64,000 nt of DNA from positions 13,100,001 through 13,164,000 of the forward strand of contig NC_056415.1 in the NCBI RefSeq assembly GCF_905147365.1. The letters run 5' to 3'. This document shows, one piece after another, positions 12,385 to 21,864 of this stretch. This stretch comes from Aricia agestis (taxonomy: Eukaryota; Arthropoda; Insecta; Lepidoptera; Lycaenidae). How positions within the stretch are numbered: position 1 is the first letter of the stretch; every line of letters begins with the position of its first letter. Below the pieces are notes generated by a model that was not told the origin of the DNA, made no database searches, and worked only from the letters and a program-made list of their open reading frames with translations. The translations under genes and the position numbers were made by a program.

Positions 12385-15110
12385 TCATGATGTTTTGGTA
12401 GTGGGTGGCGGAGGCTCTGTGCTGATGTCCACCAATGTAGCCTCTGCGGGGACTGTTGGCTGGTTAGAGTCAGCTTCGGCAGGGAATTGCGGTATCACAT
12501 GTGATGACTGCATCTTCCTAACTGCTTCCATGTTTACCTTTGTTGATAGATTTTTCTGTCTTGTTTGCTCTGAAGTCTTTGATAATCTCTCGCTTAGTGC
12601 TTTTAGAGCTATTTGTCTGAAATACAGAAAAAACACAGTAAGGGATGGACAAAAACATACGTAGAAAAAGATGGAATGATGACAAAAGATATTGGAAATG
12701 AATTAATCGGCTCGGCCGTGCGCACGCTCGCCCGAGTGTGAGCATGCCGCGCGAGGCGGGCCGCGCCCGAGGCGGCTCGCTTGGTGTGGACCCGCCTAAT
12801 ACATAATTTTACAGTACTACTTTATAGTACTACTATTTCTATTTCCCCAAAAAGGGAGTACAAAACTAAAATGTACAAGAAAAGCAAAAAACTCAAATTT
12901 TATTCAGAATAAATTTTTGCAAATGTTCTCTGAAAGTCTACATGATGCCTACCACCGGTTCGGGAACTAGCCCGGCGAGAAGAACCGGCGTAAGAAACTC
13001 GCAAAATCTTAAGACAAATAAGGAAGCTAAGTGATTGAACAAATTAATGTTTTTAATAATATACAGCAACTTTAAGCAGTTTACCTCCTCCTTTCCATGT
13101 CTTGAGGTTCTACGCCGGGCATGGAAATGGTCACGCCTCGTGAGCTCATAGCCAGGTGCACGCGACGCGGACTGGGCGAGCACACGCCGATCCGCACGCA
13201 ACATCTATGAACTGGCCCCAGTATTCCACGAATCACTGGCTGAAGCACTGTAGGGAAGAAACTGAAATGCAGATATTATGTCTTAATAAAATTAGTAATA
13301 TGAATTACAATAACATAATATTATGTTATTGTGATTGTAATGTGTTACACTCTCATTTCTTATGTTTGTAATTAGTTAGCTTGGGAACTAGATACTTATT
13401 GTAAGCAGCAATGTTACAATACATTTTTATCAAAACATGTTCAATCTAAATAAGAATAAGAAAGAAAATTACATGATAAAAGTGTCCTTTTAATAAATTT
13501 ATAATCACATTTTAATACAAAGTTAGACCTTATATATATCCACCTTAAGCTTTTATTTAATGTCATTATTTGCAGATCTCAGTCAAAGACATGGGCATAC
13601 CGAGTGGGGGGCAGGGGGGCAGGGGGGCAGCTGCCTCCCCCCCCCCCCCCCCCCCCCCCCTGTATCATGTGGACGTCCCTATCTAGTACTTTTATCTATA
13701 AAAATTAAAAATTAAGAAAACGAATTTTTGTTATTTTTTTCCAATACAATATTTTTACAACTTAAAATTATTAATTTTTTATTCTTTATAAACCCCTAGC
13801 TTATAAAAAATCTGATTTGCCCCCCCTGAACCTAGGTACACCCATAGTCAAAGATATCCCTGGGTTAAATATTATATCATGAGATAGATAATACTTGTAA
13901 GTTGTAACCCAGTGTTAACTCTACTCTAGATCACTGAAAATGAGCCTGAGAACAGTAAAGACGAACTTATCAAAACTGAAGTTATCTGCCATGTCACCGC
14001 GGGTGCCACTGCTGTGCCTCTGCCAGAACCTCAGGTAGGTCCAGGAGAGGAGAGTCCCGCTGCCCCACATGCACGGATATGTGCCCTCAAGTGCTCCAAT
14101 GGCCCACAATATAATGGCCGCTATGAGCACCAATAAAGGCACAGATCTGTTTGTAAGTTTACCTGAAAAGTAAAGTTGTATTATTACAGTTGGGTACTTA
14201 TTTAAACTATAAAAGTGTCCACACTATTAAGTTATGATGAATTTTCTAAAGTATATTATTTCATCAAGTCCCATACGTTCACCGGTGAACAAGACAAAAT
14301 AGAATATCTATTGTCTTGTTTTCCCAAGATCAAGCTATTAACCCGTCGATCGTGGGAAAACGAGACGCACGATCGCAGACACAATAGATATTCAATTATT
14401 ATGCGGCACCTGGATGCCTCTTGGGAGTTGATGGGTTAAAACTCTTGCACAATATTTTGTTTAATTTCTGTATGAGTTGTTCTATGCTTATTATAACTAA
14501 AATAATCAGTCCACAAATATAATAAAAGTATCATAAATATAATAAGATACTTAAACCTAAGTACACTTATTCTAAATGATTCTTGTAGAGCCATCTTACC
14601 TAATGGTGTTTTAACTAGCAAGTGATCTGGCATTATCTGCTTCACAGCTACACTTACGGCCGCGAGGTATCCGGCTAGACCATGGACATGAATATCAAAT
14701 AATAACGAGGTGTCTTGGGTCCATGAGAATATCAGCAAATAGTAGAAGGTTGTCAAGAAAGCTACACCTATATTCGTGAGAAAGAAAAATTTCATCATTT
14801 CCATTTGACCCCATAATGGTTCTATTAGCTTTCCACATAATCCCACTGTAACTATGTCTATAATCACTTCCCATAGATGTATTTCTAAAAACCAGAACGT
14901 GAAAGTAGACCACAATTGAAAAGAAGGTGGCAACAAATATCCGGGAGTAACACTTAGAACGTTCACAACATCTTCGGAAAATGACAAAATATAGCCTATT
15001 ATCACTACAACACAAATAAATTTCACTGATGGCGATGTGTTTCCTAATAATGCCGAAAATTGTTGTCGTAAATATGGTATATTTCGACTAAACACTCTAA
15101 GCGCGGCCAT
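12385..15110 (-). CDS. TMEM115: TMEM115 Golgi membrane protein
   Basis: Exons (transcription order) 15110-14600, 14162-13967, 13261-13085, 12616-12385; 371 aa. TMEM115 is a rhomboid-related, non-protease Golgi membrane protein that binds the COG complex and acts in retrograde Golgi-to-ER transport and glycosylation. Seen: at least four hydrophobic segments in the first 210 residues (e.g. FICVVVIIGYIL, FFFLTNIGVAFLTTFYYLLI, PLLVLIAAIILWAIGAL), the family blocks GDMADNFSFDNFFPTVLQPV and PQDMERRRQIALKALSERL, and a hydrophilic C-tail. Human TMEM115 is about 350 residues, so the length is normal. The exon 2 donor is read as GTTCGT, needed to keep the conserved block in phase. A LINE tail and a poly-C tract sit in introns. 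Confidence 0.93.
12895..13013 (-). mobile_element. CR1-like LINE 3' tail fragment
   Basis: The minus strand contains ttcttacgccggttcttctc and gaaccggtggtaggcatc, matching the 3' UTR of the LINE at 51707-52432. It is 5'-truncated, non-coding, and lies in TMEM115 intron 3. Confidence 0.65.
13606..13660. repeat. G-run cluster followed by a 24-base C run
   Basis: Three G5-6 blocks separated by ca, then gctgcct, then 24 consecutive C at 13637-13660. The G blocks and C run are complementary and can fold back. It is embedded in a repeat-like stretch of TMEM115 intron 2. The exact C count is uncertain in any assembly. Confidence 0.7.
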
Positions 15111-15256
15111 CTTTATGATAGTTGTCAGTTGTCAAACTGACAAGTGACATCCAACGAATGCTCAATGCAGAGCATAGAACGTGTAAAAAATGAAGTGATG
15201 CGTTCATAGATTAAGGTATACCTACATGGATGCGTTCATTATAAAAAAAATACCAT

Positions 15257-15575
15257 TGCAGCCACAGAAATAAATCAAGATAGAACGGCTAAGCGAGTGG
15301 AGTACGCGTATTTCAATCTTGCGCAAGATTTGTTGGACGTTCATTTAGTATGCGCGCCCGTCTCGACTTGATTACACCAGAGCGGTTGTGCCTCATTGCG
15401 CAGTGTCTTATTGTAAAAACAGAAGTACGAAAGTGAATCGGTCAAAAGGAGGTATTTCTTTCCACGGGTAAGTTATATTTTGTTCTAACTAAATGCAAAG
15501 TAAAAATTGACACGATCGATTCCTTAGCAACACACGCGCGTCGCCGTTCTATCTTGATTTATCTCTGTGATTGCA
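15257..15575 (+). mobile_element. TIR element carrying a THAP zinc-finger fragment
   Basis: Ends are inverted over about 33 bp (aaatcaagatagaacggc at the left, complement at the right, two to three mismatches). Inside, 15397-15467 (+) reads CAVSYCKNRSTKV..GGISFH, the start of a THAP domain (C-x4-C spacing, then SFH), followed by a GTAAGT donor. THAP domains are the DNA-binding heads of P-element-like and related transposases, so this is probably the 5' part of such an element or a derivative. Confidence 0.65.
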
Positions 15576-15579
15576 GTTA

Positions 15580-16290
15580 GCCGCGTACTGAACTACTGAG
15601 TACTGACAGAGCGAGCAGCCTCGCGTGGCAATTCCTCGGTCGGTCAAGATGTGTTTTGCCCAAGGCAAACGCACGTGCTGCGGTGCTGCTTCGCCCGAGC
15701 GTGCCGCGGCCCTAGGCGAGCATTGTCGGTTTTTGTCGATGCTAAAAGGCACCTCGGTCCTCGGTACGCTTGCCGCGCTCACTCAAGACGTGGCGTGAGT
15801 GGTGAGCGTCGATGCTGGCTAAGTCTTACGGTTGCTCGGCCTTGCCGCGCGAGGCAGCCTCGGATAACGGAATAGAAAACTTACACACCGAGGCCGCCTC
15901 GCGTGGCATGCGTACTGCGGTCTGCGGCGAATGTCCCAGGCTGCCTCGCGAGGCTGCTCGCTTTGTCAGTACGCGGCTAATTTACGCCTTACGGCAATAG
16001 GCGGGTCCACACTCCACTGTCCACACAGAGCGAGCAGCCTTGCTAGGCATTGTTCTCGCGCGGCAAATACCTCGCGAGGCTACTCCCTCTGTGTGGACGC
16101 GCCTCACGAACGAGCGTGGCAGCCTCGTTATCATTGCGATGCTGCCTGCAAACGACTGAGCAAATCAAAAGGCCGACACTCGGTGGCTCAGACGAGGCAC
16201 GTGCACACTTACTGAGGTGCTTCGCGCGGCGAATGCCTCGCGAATCTGCTCGCTCTGTGTGGACACACCTAATTAGCAACATAAAGAATT
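15580..16290. repeat. GC-rich tandem/inverted repeat block
   Basis: Several imperfect copies of a unit related to gcctcgcgaggctgctcgct followed by ctgtgtggacgcgcct, in both orientations, about 100 bp apart. Similar motifs lie at about 12710-12800 (gaggcggctcgcttggtgtg) and 11100-11225. Open frames here change with each unit and encode nothing recognisable. Confidence 0.6.
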
Positions 16291-16666
16291 ATTTAGCCGT
16301 ATTTAGGTAACGATATGTTTTCGTTATAAAAATATTCTTCATAATAATTATAGGCGCAACGTAAAGGTCAATCATAGCATAACTAATATCCTAAAGTTTT
16401 CTTTGTATTAGATAGAAATAAATATTCCAAAATAAATAGGTAATAATAATTCGCCCACTCAAAATACAATTTCCTAGTCATTTTGAATTTTCTATATAGA
16501 AAATGCAACAGTTGAAATTAATTAAAAACACTTGCAACAATCAGAAAACCATTTTATTAGCAAGTAGTACAAAACATAATATTATAATCATGTGAAACAT
16601 AGCCCATGAACCTAATACTTAACAACTAATAAAAATCAAATATTCTTATACATTGCAGCCATAATT

Positions 16667-16801
16667 ATAGTCCGTCAAGAAAGTGAAGAAATTAAAAAGT
16701 GGCAACATCATAGTGTCATTCCTTTTTTCTTAGATTGATTTTAAAGGGATGACACTACAATGTTGCCACTTTTTAATTTCTTGACCTTCTTGACAGACTA
16801 T
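16667..16801. mobile_element. hairpin MITE abutting NAXE stop codon
   Basis: Nearly full-length palindrome: arms of about 56 bp (atagtccgtcaagaaagtga at the left, complement at the right) around a 23-base loop, with TA at both borders. Relatives: 53968-54092 and, more diverged, 25095-25310. It begins 29 bp past the NAXE stop, so it likely lies in that gene's 3' UTR. Confidence 0.85.
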
Positions 16802-16830
16802 ACATATTTTGCAGGAACATTTTCCTTGAA

Positions 16831-18053
16831 CTACAATTCTGCAACTTGATCTTGTCCCGTGTACACGGGTAGTGTAAGATTATATTTTTGTATTATACCA
16901 GGGGGTAAAAATCTACCTCCTAAGTAATGTTTTGTATCTTTCAGTATATCAGGTTGCGCACACATCTTCGGAGCTGAGAGAGATATTAGAAGAGAAGGCT
17001 TTAGAGCATTTTCAGAGTCTGGCCCCTTTTCTACATTCCATCCACTAGGAATATCAACACTGCAAAAATAAAAAAGGTAAATTAAGCATTATAAAAACAA
17101 AAAGTATCTTTTTTGTATCTATTATAATTATTAGTAAGTCATTTTTGTGAATTAACAATATAATTATTTATTTTATGTTAATTTAAAAAAGTAAAAACAT
17201 TTACCTGCACACTGGCAATGCTGAATCAATTAATGCATCCAGGGCTGGTTTCAATTCCTCCCTGACAGGTGGCTTAAAGCTGAATCCAAATAATGCATCT
17301 ACCAACAGATTATATTTTGTATTTATATCATTTGTGGCAGGCAAGTTACTGAGAATTTCAACACCAAATCTTTCACATTGTAAGAGAAGATTTTCGTATA
17401 GTGGCTTTGGTGTTCTTTTGGGGTAGTAAACAGCAACATTGTAGCCAAATAGTCTCATATGGCGAGCTGCCACTAGACCATCTCCCCCGTTGTTACCCGG
17501 GCCACATATTATTAGAGCAGACTTATGCCTAAAAAATAATATATAAAGTATTTAAGGTTATCGAAATCACAGATACAAATTATTATTATCTAATTAAAAT
17601 GTTGATTGTCTGTCGCACTATAATATTTGGGATAGTTTTAAAATATTTTCTAAATGAATAATATATACAAGTTATTACTTACGAAGTTGGAGGGTACACA
17701 CGAGCTACCGCCGTAGCTACGCTCAGTCCAGCTAGTTCCATCAACTGATCAACACTGAACTTATATTCGTTGAACAACTCTTGATCAAGTGCTGCTGCAT
17801 TTGCTTGCGACAAATAGTTCATTTTTATCTTATTTTGGCTCACTGCTTGTGCAGAGTTGGTACAAAAATATGCTAGCCTTAACTGTAAATTATATTATTG
17901 AAGTTAATAAAACATAGCAATATTATTTCTTCCAAACAATTAACTAGTACTGATAAAAAAGTAAAATAATAGTACAAAAATACCAATATAATAAAGTACT
18001 CTGTGAAAAATACTTACTACTACAGCACTTGCGAAAAATCTTCTGATGATCAT
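16831..18053 (-). CDS. Naxe: NAD(P)H-hydrate epimerase (NAXE, YjeF N-terminal fold)
   Basis: Exons (transcription order) 18053-18018, 17882-17683, 17528-17205, 17059-16831; all phases agree, 262 aa. The enzyme interconverts R and S forms of damaged hydrated NADH/NADPH so that the partner dehydratase can repair them; in animals it is mainly mitochondrial. Seen: an Arg/hydrophobic N-terminus encoded by exons 1-2 that fits a targeting presequence, the glycine-rich loop CGPGNNGGDG (about residues 87-96), VDALFGF with the conserved Asp, and DIPSGWNVEKGP with the Asp/Gly of the active site. Human NAXE is 288 residues. Alternative: initiation at the internal ATG before NYLSQAN would give a cytosolic form. 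A hairpin MITE follows the stop. Confidence 0.95.
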
Positions 18054-18218
18054 TTAAGTATTCACATATAAGTTAAATTAAACAAAATATAGTATAATTA
18101 ATAATAATTGTTTTCCTAAAATCCCAAGTTATGTAGGTATTCGCCGAATATAAAAACAATGTGACATATGTTTCTAAACAGTGTACCTTCTGTCACCTGT
18201 GACGTCTGACGTTTTATT

Positions 18219-18780
18219 AATAATAATAATAATCTTTATTTAAAACTTTTAGCATCTGTTACAATGTGTAGTTATAATATGACCTAGAAGTAGATTACAG
18301 TTGTATATGAACTTACGAAGACAATAAATAACAGATTTAACACATATTATATAACTTTGGCGCCTGCACTAGGCTGAGCCTGTCCTGCAGATCACCAATA
18401 TATTTTCCTTCTTTTAGACATATAGTTTAGTTAAGATTTAAATTAAAAAAATAGGTATAATATTTGAAAAACAAATAAAAGAGCCTCTGGCTACTCATTA
18501 AAGATTTTAAATTTTATGTTTTAAGTGCGCGCTGTGTGTGTGTGTGTGTGTGTGTGTTGTCTATCTATATAATTATCTCTCGTAGCAATTGTTCTTTTTC
18601 TTGATAATCTAGAGTTTTGAGCCAGTTTTTAACTTTTCTCTTTACTTCTATTAATGAACTATCTTCTAGGACGTTTTTTCGTTTTACATTATTGTATATA
18701 AATGGGTGTAAATATGGACTAAGTCGTCTTGAAAAACTAGAGTTAGTTTGTGGTAGCCAATAAAATCTCAATCAAATCAA
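18219..18780 (-). mobile_element. non-LTR retrotransposon 3' fragment
   Basis: On the minus strand a 68-codon frame (18771-18565) reads like the C-terminus of a Jockey/CR1-type reverse transcriptase ORF (LPQTNSSFSRRLSPYLHPFI ... VKNWLKTL). It is followed by untranslated sequence and a tail of ATT units at about 18219-18235. 5'-truncated; lies just upstream of NAXE in opposite-facing flank. Confidence 0.65.
18533..18557. repeat. (TG)n microsatellite
   Basis: Uninterrupted TG dinucleotide run of about 12 units inside the LINE 3' fragment. Confidence 0.9.
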
Positions 18781-18834
18781 AGTCAATCCGTGTCTTCTGC
18801 TAAGCTCTAAGCTGTAATAGCCCATTTAGATTCG

Positions 18835-18990
18835 CGTACGAGTCGCGAGGCGAGGGACGAGGCGAGGGGCGAGGTGCGAGTGTGAACAGACGCTCGTGTC
18901 TCGCCTCGTCCCTCGTCTCGTCCCTCGCGGCGCTCGCGTCCGGAGCGGTTTTTGGGGCACGAGTCAAAGGACCTCGCGTCGCACGCGAGT
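18835..18990. repeat. CTCG/CGAG-rich palindromic repeat
   Basis: Units such as cgagggacgaggcgagggg on the left and ctcgcctcgtccctcgtctc on the right form an imperfect inverted pair around aacagac. A related fragment is at about 20948-20990 (cacgagggacgaggcgaggg). No coding meaning seen. Confidence 0.6.
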
Positions 18991-19229
18991 GGGTGTTTAC
19001 ATTCGTCCTCCCGCTACATTCTGCTTCTACATCGTGCCGCGCAGGTTGTGTTTAGTTTTAAATACGCAAAAACAAAAATGCATCGTATTATAATGATAAT
19101 AATATCTATGGACGCATCACACCACGTCAGTCTGGCCCCGTGCTAAGTACCTGAAGGACTTGTGTTACGGGTACCAGACAACGGAAATATATTTAATACT
19201 TTTATACCATACATATATTTAAGATTTTT

Positions 19230-20516
19230 AAAAGCTTTTATTTAACTTGCTCTGTATGTATGTAAGTATGTATGTTCGGGTGAAATCTTGTAACTAAATT
19301 TTGGAGTAGATATATTTAACCGATCGAGCTGAAATTTTGCAGGCACGTTTGGTTTGAATGACAATACATGATATTGTATGTGACATCACTCCAAATCGAA
19401 TATGCCCGACCATCCAAGTTATTTTCTATGCAGTTCTACAATATGGAATTAAATGAAAGGGCTTTTTGATAGTAGCTCGAAAACGAATGTAATGTCATTC
19501 TATATCGTGTCGTGTCGTGTCGTGTCGTGTCGTGTCGTGTAGTGTCGTGTCGTGTCGTGTCGTGTCGTGTCGTGTCGTGTCGTGTCGTGTCGTGTCGTGT
19601 CGTGTCGTGTCGTGTCGTGTCGTGTCGTGTCGTGTCGTGTCGTGTCGTGTCGTGTCGTGTCGTGTCGTGTCGTGTCGTGTCGTGTCGTGTCGTGTCGTGT
19701 CGTGTCGTGTCGTGTCGTGTCGTGTCGTGTCGTGTCGTGTCGTGTCGTGTCGTGTCGTGTCGTGTCGTGTCGTGTCGTGTCGTGTCGTGTCGTGTCGTGT
19801 CGTGTCGTGTCGTGTCGTGTCGTGTCGTGTCGTGTCGTGTCGTGTCGTGTCGTGTCGTGTCGTGTCGTGTCGTGTCGTGTCGTGTCGTGTCGTGTCGTGT
19901 CGTGTCGTGTCGTGTCGTGTCGTGTCGTGTCGTGTCGTGTCGTGTCGTGTCGTGTCGTGTCGTGTCGTGTCGTGTCGTGTCGTGTCGTGTCGTGTCGTGT
20001 CGTGTCGTGTCGTGTCGTGTCGTGTCGTGTCGTGTCGTGTCGTGTCGTGTCGTGTCGTGTCGTGTCGTGTCGTGTCGTGTCGTGTCGTGTCGTGTCGTGT
20101 CGTGTCGTCAAAACCAGTCGGGCATTAGAAAATGCCTGGTTGAATCCGGTCATTTTTAAGTGATATTTCATTTTTTTGTCGTAAAATTAAGTAAGTACGA
20201 TTTCTTAAAGACTTAAATTAAGTTAATCAGATTTTAACAAATTCTTAAAACAAAACAAACGACAATCAAGCAGACTTAAGAAATCTAGCCGCGAGACTTA
20301 ACAATCTGTCAATATTTAATTACTTTCATAAAATAAAAAATATAATATCAGTTTGCTCAGTTAAATTGGCACTTACTAGTTTATTATTAACAAATCACGT
20401 GACAACCTTTTATTATCATGCAAATTGTAAAATATATAGAGGTTATAACTTAAAAGTTAGAATTTTTAAGGGGAAATTTATTTTCTTCTTTTTAAAGTAT
20501 TTAAATAAAAGCTTTT
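19230..20516. mobile_element. TIR element carrying a CGTGT satellite
   Basis: Perfect 16-bp inverted ends: aaaagcttttatttaa at 19230-19245 and its complement at 20501-20516. The left side continues cttgctctgtatgtatgtaa ... gctgaaattttgcaggcac, which recurs at about 50012-50245 without the satellite. Inserted into the SINE at 19106-20683. No transposase frame. Confidence 0.75.
19505..20108. repeat. (CGTGT)n satellite, about 120 units
   Basis: 604 bp of an exact 5-bp unit with one visible change (agtgt at 19541-19545). All G on the + strand and all A/C on the other; two CpG-bearing junction types only. All frames are open because the unit lacks stops, giving artificial SCRVV and DTTRH repeats. 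The true length may be underestimated in assembly. Confidence 0.98.
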
Positions 20517-20683
20517 TTTCAAAAAGTTTTTTGCTTATAATTTATTATATGATACACATATTTAATACACAACCATGACCCAGGAACATTGAAAACTTTT
20601 TGTTCAGTCGGCGGGATTCGAACCCGCCACCCCCGGCTTGAGCTACCGACAGCCCACCCACTGAGTCACAGAGGTCGTCAAAT

Positions 20684-21640
20684 AATGGATTGGTCGCAAG
20701 TCGAAACATTTAAGTTCATAGAACTATTTCAAAAAGAACGATTTGGGACCCTAAATATAAATGCCACAAGAACAGTCAAAAAGTTAGCTTCCTTTTATTA
20801 AAATTAGTGACGTAGCAGTATAAGCCTAGTACGCACAAACTTATTGCTGCTAAAACTTCGACGTCCTTCATTGTTGTTAGCTCAAAGACGACTGAACTTG
20901 GCACGCGAGTGTAAACAGGCAACTTATTAACCATCGATCAACACGAGCCTCGCACGAGGGACGAGGCGAGGGACGAAGCGCGAGTGTAAAGGCCGTATAA
21001 AGATAAAAGAACACTCATGTTAAAGTTAATGTTGGTTCTATGTAAAGACAATAATTGTCTATGATTTTGTCAAGTTTCGTTCGGAAACCAATTTTAAACC
21101 TGTCTGTCGAGTGTCAAGTCACGAGTGTCAAAAAAGAGTAGGTAGACCGTACACGCTAATGTGGCATTTCACAATGGCCATGGCCACTGCCTACTGGTAT
21201 TTGTGGTCTAGTCAACATAGGTAGAAGAACCTAAGAACCTCGGAATTCGAGCAACCCAGCTGTAGCCTGTAAGTCTGTAAATATTTGAATATTGGCTTGT
21301 CTCAAAACCATTCAAAACATACATAAATATAGTAGGGTGTGTCCGTGTGCGCAACTATTATTTCAAGGTCAAAAGGTCACAAAAATCGGTTTTTGCACTT
21401 TTTTTTGTAAATATTTCATTTTCTATGGGGTTTATTCTAACACGTCTTACAAAATATTATCACTAGCACTTTGCAGTTATTAACTAAACGGTACGCGGTG
21501 TTTATTCGCCTGTTTTAATAATTTAGTACCTAAAAGTTAAAACCTGAGTAAGACCGTAGAGCCTTAAAAAAGGTTTTGACATTTGCTAATTTGACAGATC
21601 GACGGTTCTTTCATGTTGACAATGACATTGACAGTAGAAG
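20684..21640. other. PCNA 5' intergenic, no gene seen
   Basis: Contains a CTCG-type repeat fragment near 20948-20990 and otherwise AT-rich unique-looking sequence. Short frames here have no recognisable domain. Confidence 0.5.
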
Positions 21641-21651
21641 TTCGCGCTAAA

Positions 21652-21660
21652 TTTTCCCGC
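21652..21660 (+). promoter_or_regulatory. E2F-type site upstream of PCNA
   Basis: TTTTCCCGC matches the E2F consensus, with ttcgcgct 11 bp before it. It lies about 205 bp before the ATG, just upstream of an apparent 5' UTR exon. E2F control of PCNA at the G1/S transition is established in flies and mammals; binding here is inference. Confidence 0.65.
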
Positions 21661-21864
21661 TTGTCGCCCAACAATCAAGCGGCTTTTTGCTTGTCTTCGT
21701 AATTATTCAGTGATTTTGTCTAAAAAGTTCCCTTTATTATTCTTAATTCGTCAATTTATATTGTTTCTATCGGTAAGACAAGTTAGACAAGTTATATTGA
21801 ACGTTTATAGAATAATATATATTATACATACGTTTACCGTTCTTTGTACAATTTGCAGTCCAAA

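Larger units (their letters stand above)
15111..16830. other. TMEM115 5' flank and NAXE 3' flank
   Basis: The first about 140 bases (15111-15256) are the likely TMEM115 promoter and leader. Then come a THAP-bearing TIR element (15257-15575), a GC-rich repeat block (about 15580-16290), AT-rich sequence without recognisable features (about 16290-16666), and a hairpin MITE (16667-16801). Confidence 0.6.
19106..20683 (-). mobile_element. tRNA-derived SINE, split by an inserted element
   Basis: The two ends match the uninterrupted copy at 35409-35646: the left part (atctatggacgcatcacacc ... ctaagtacctgaagga) and the right part (gggattcgaacccgcc ... ctgagtcacagaggtcgt). On the minus strand the right part is tRNA-like, with a B box (ggttcgaatcc, complement at 20614-20624) and an A-box-like segment. 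The middle, from about 19225 to 20520, is foreign. Confidence 0.75.

Noticed and set aside
15549..16310. Several overlapping 60-94 codon frames
   Set aside because: All run through the GC-rich repeat block on both strands with no domain.
19500..20171. Four long overlapping frames of SCRVV and DTTRH repeats
   Set aside because: They are the direct translation of the CGTGT satellite in every frame; not genes.
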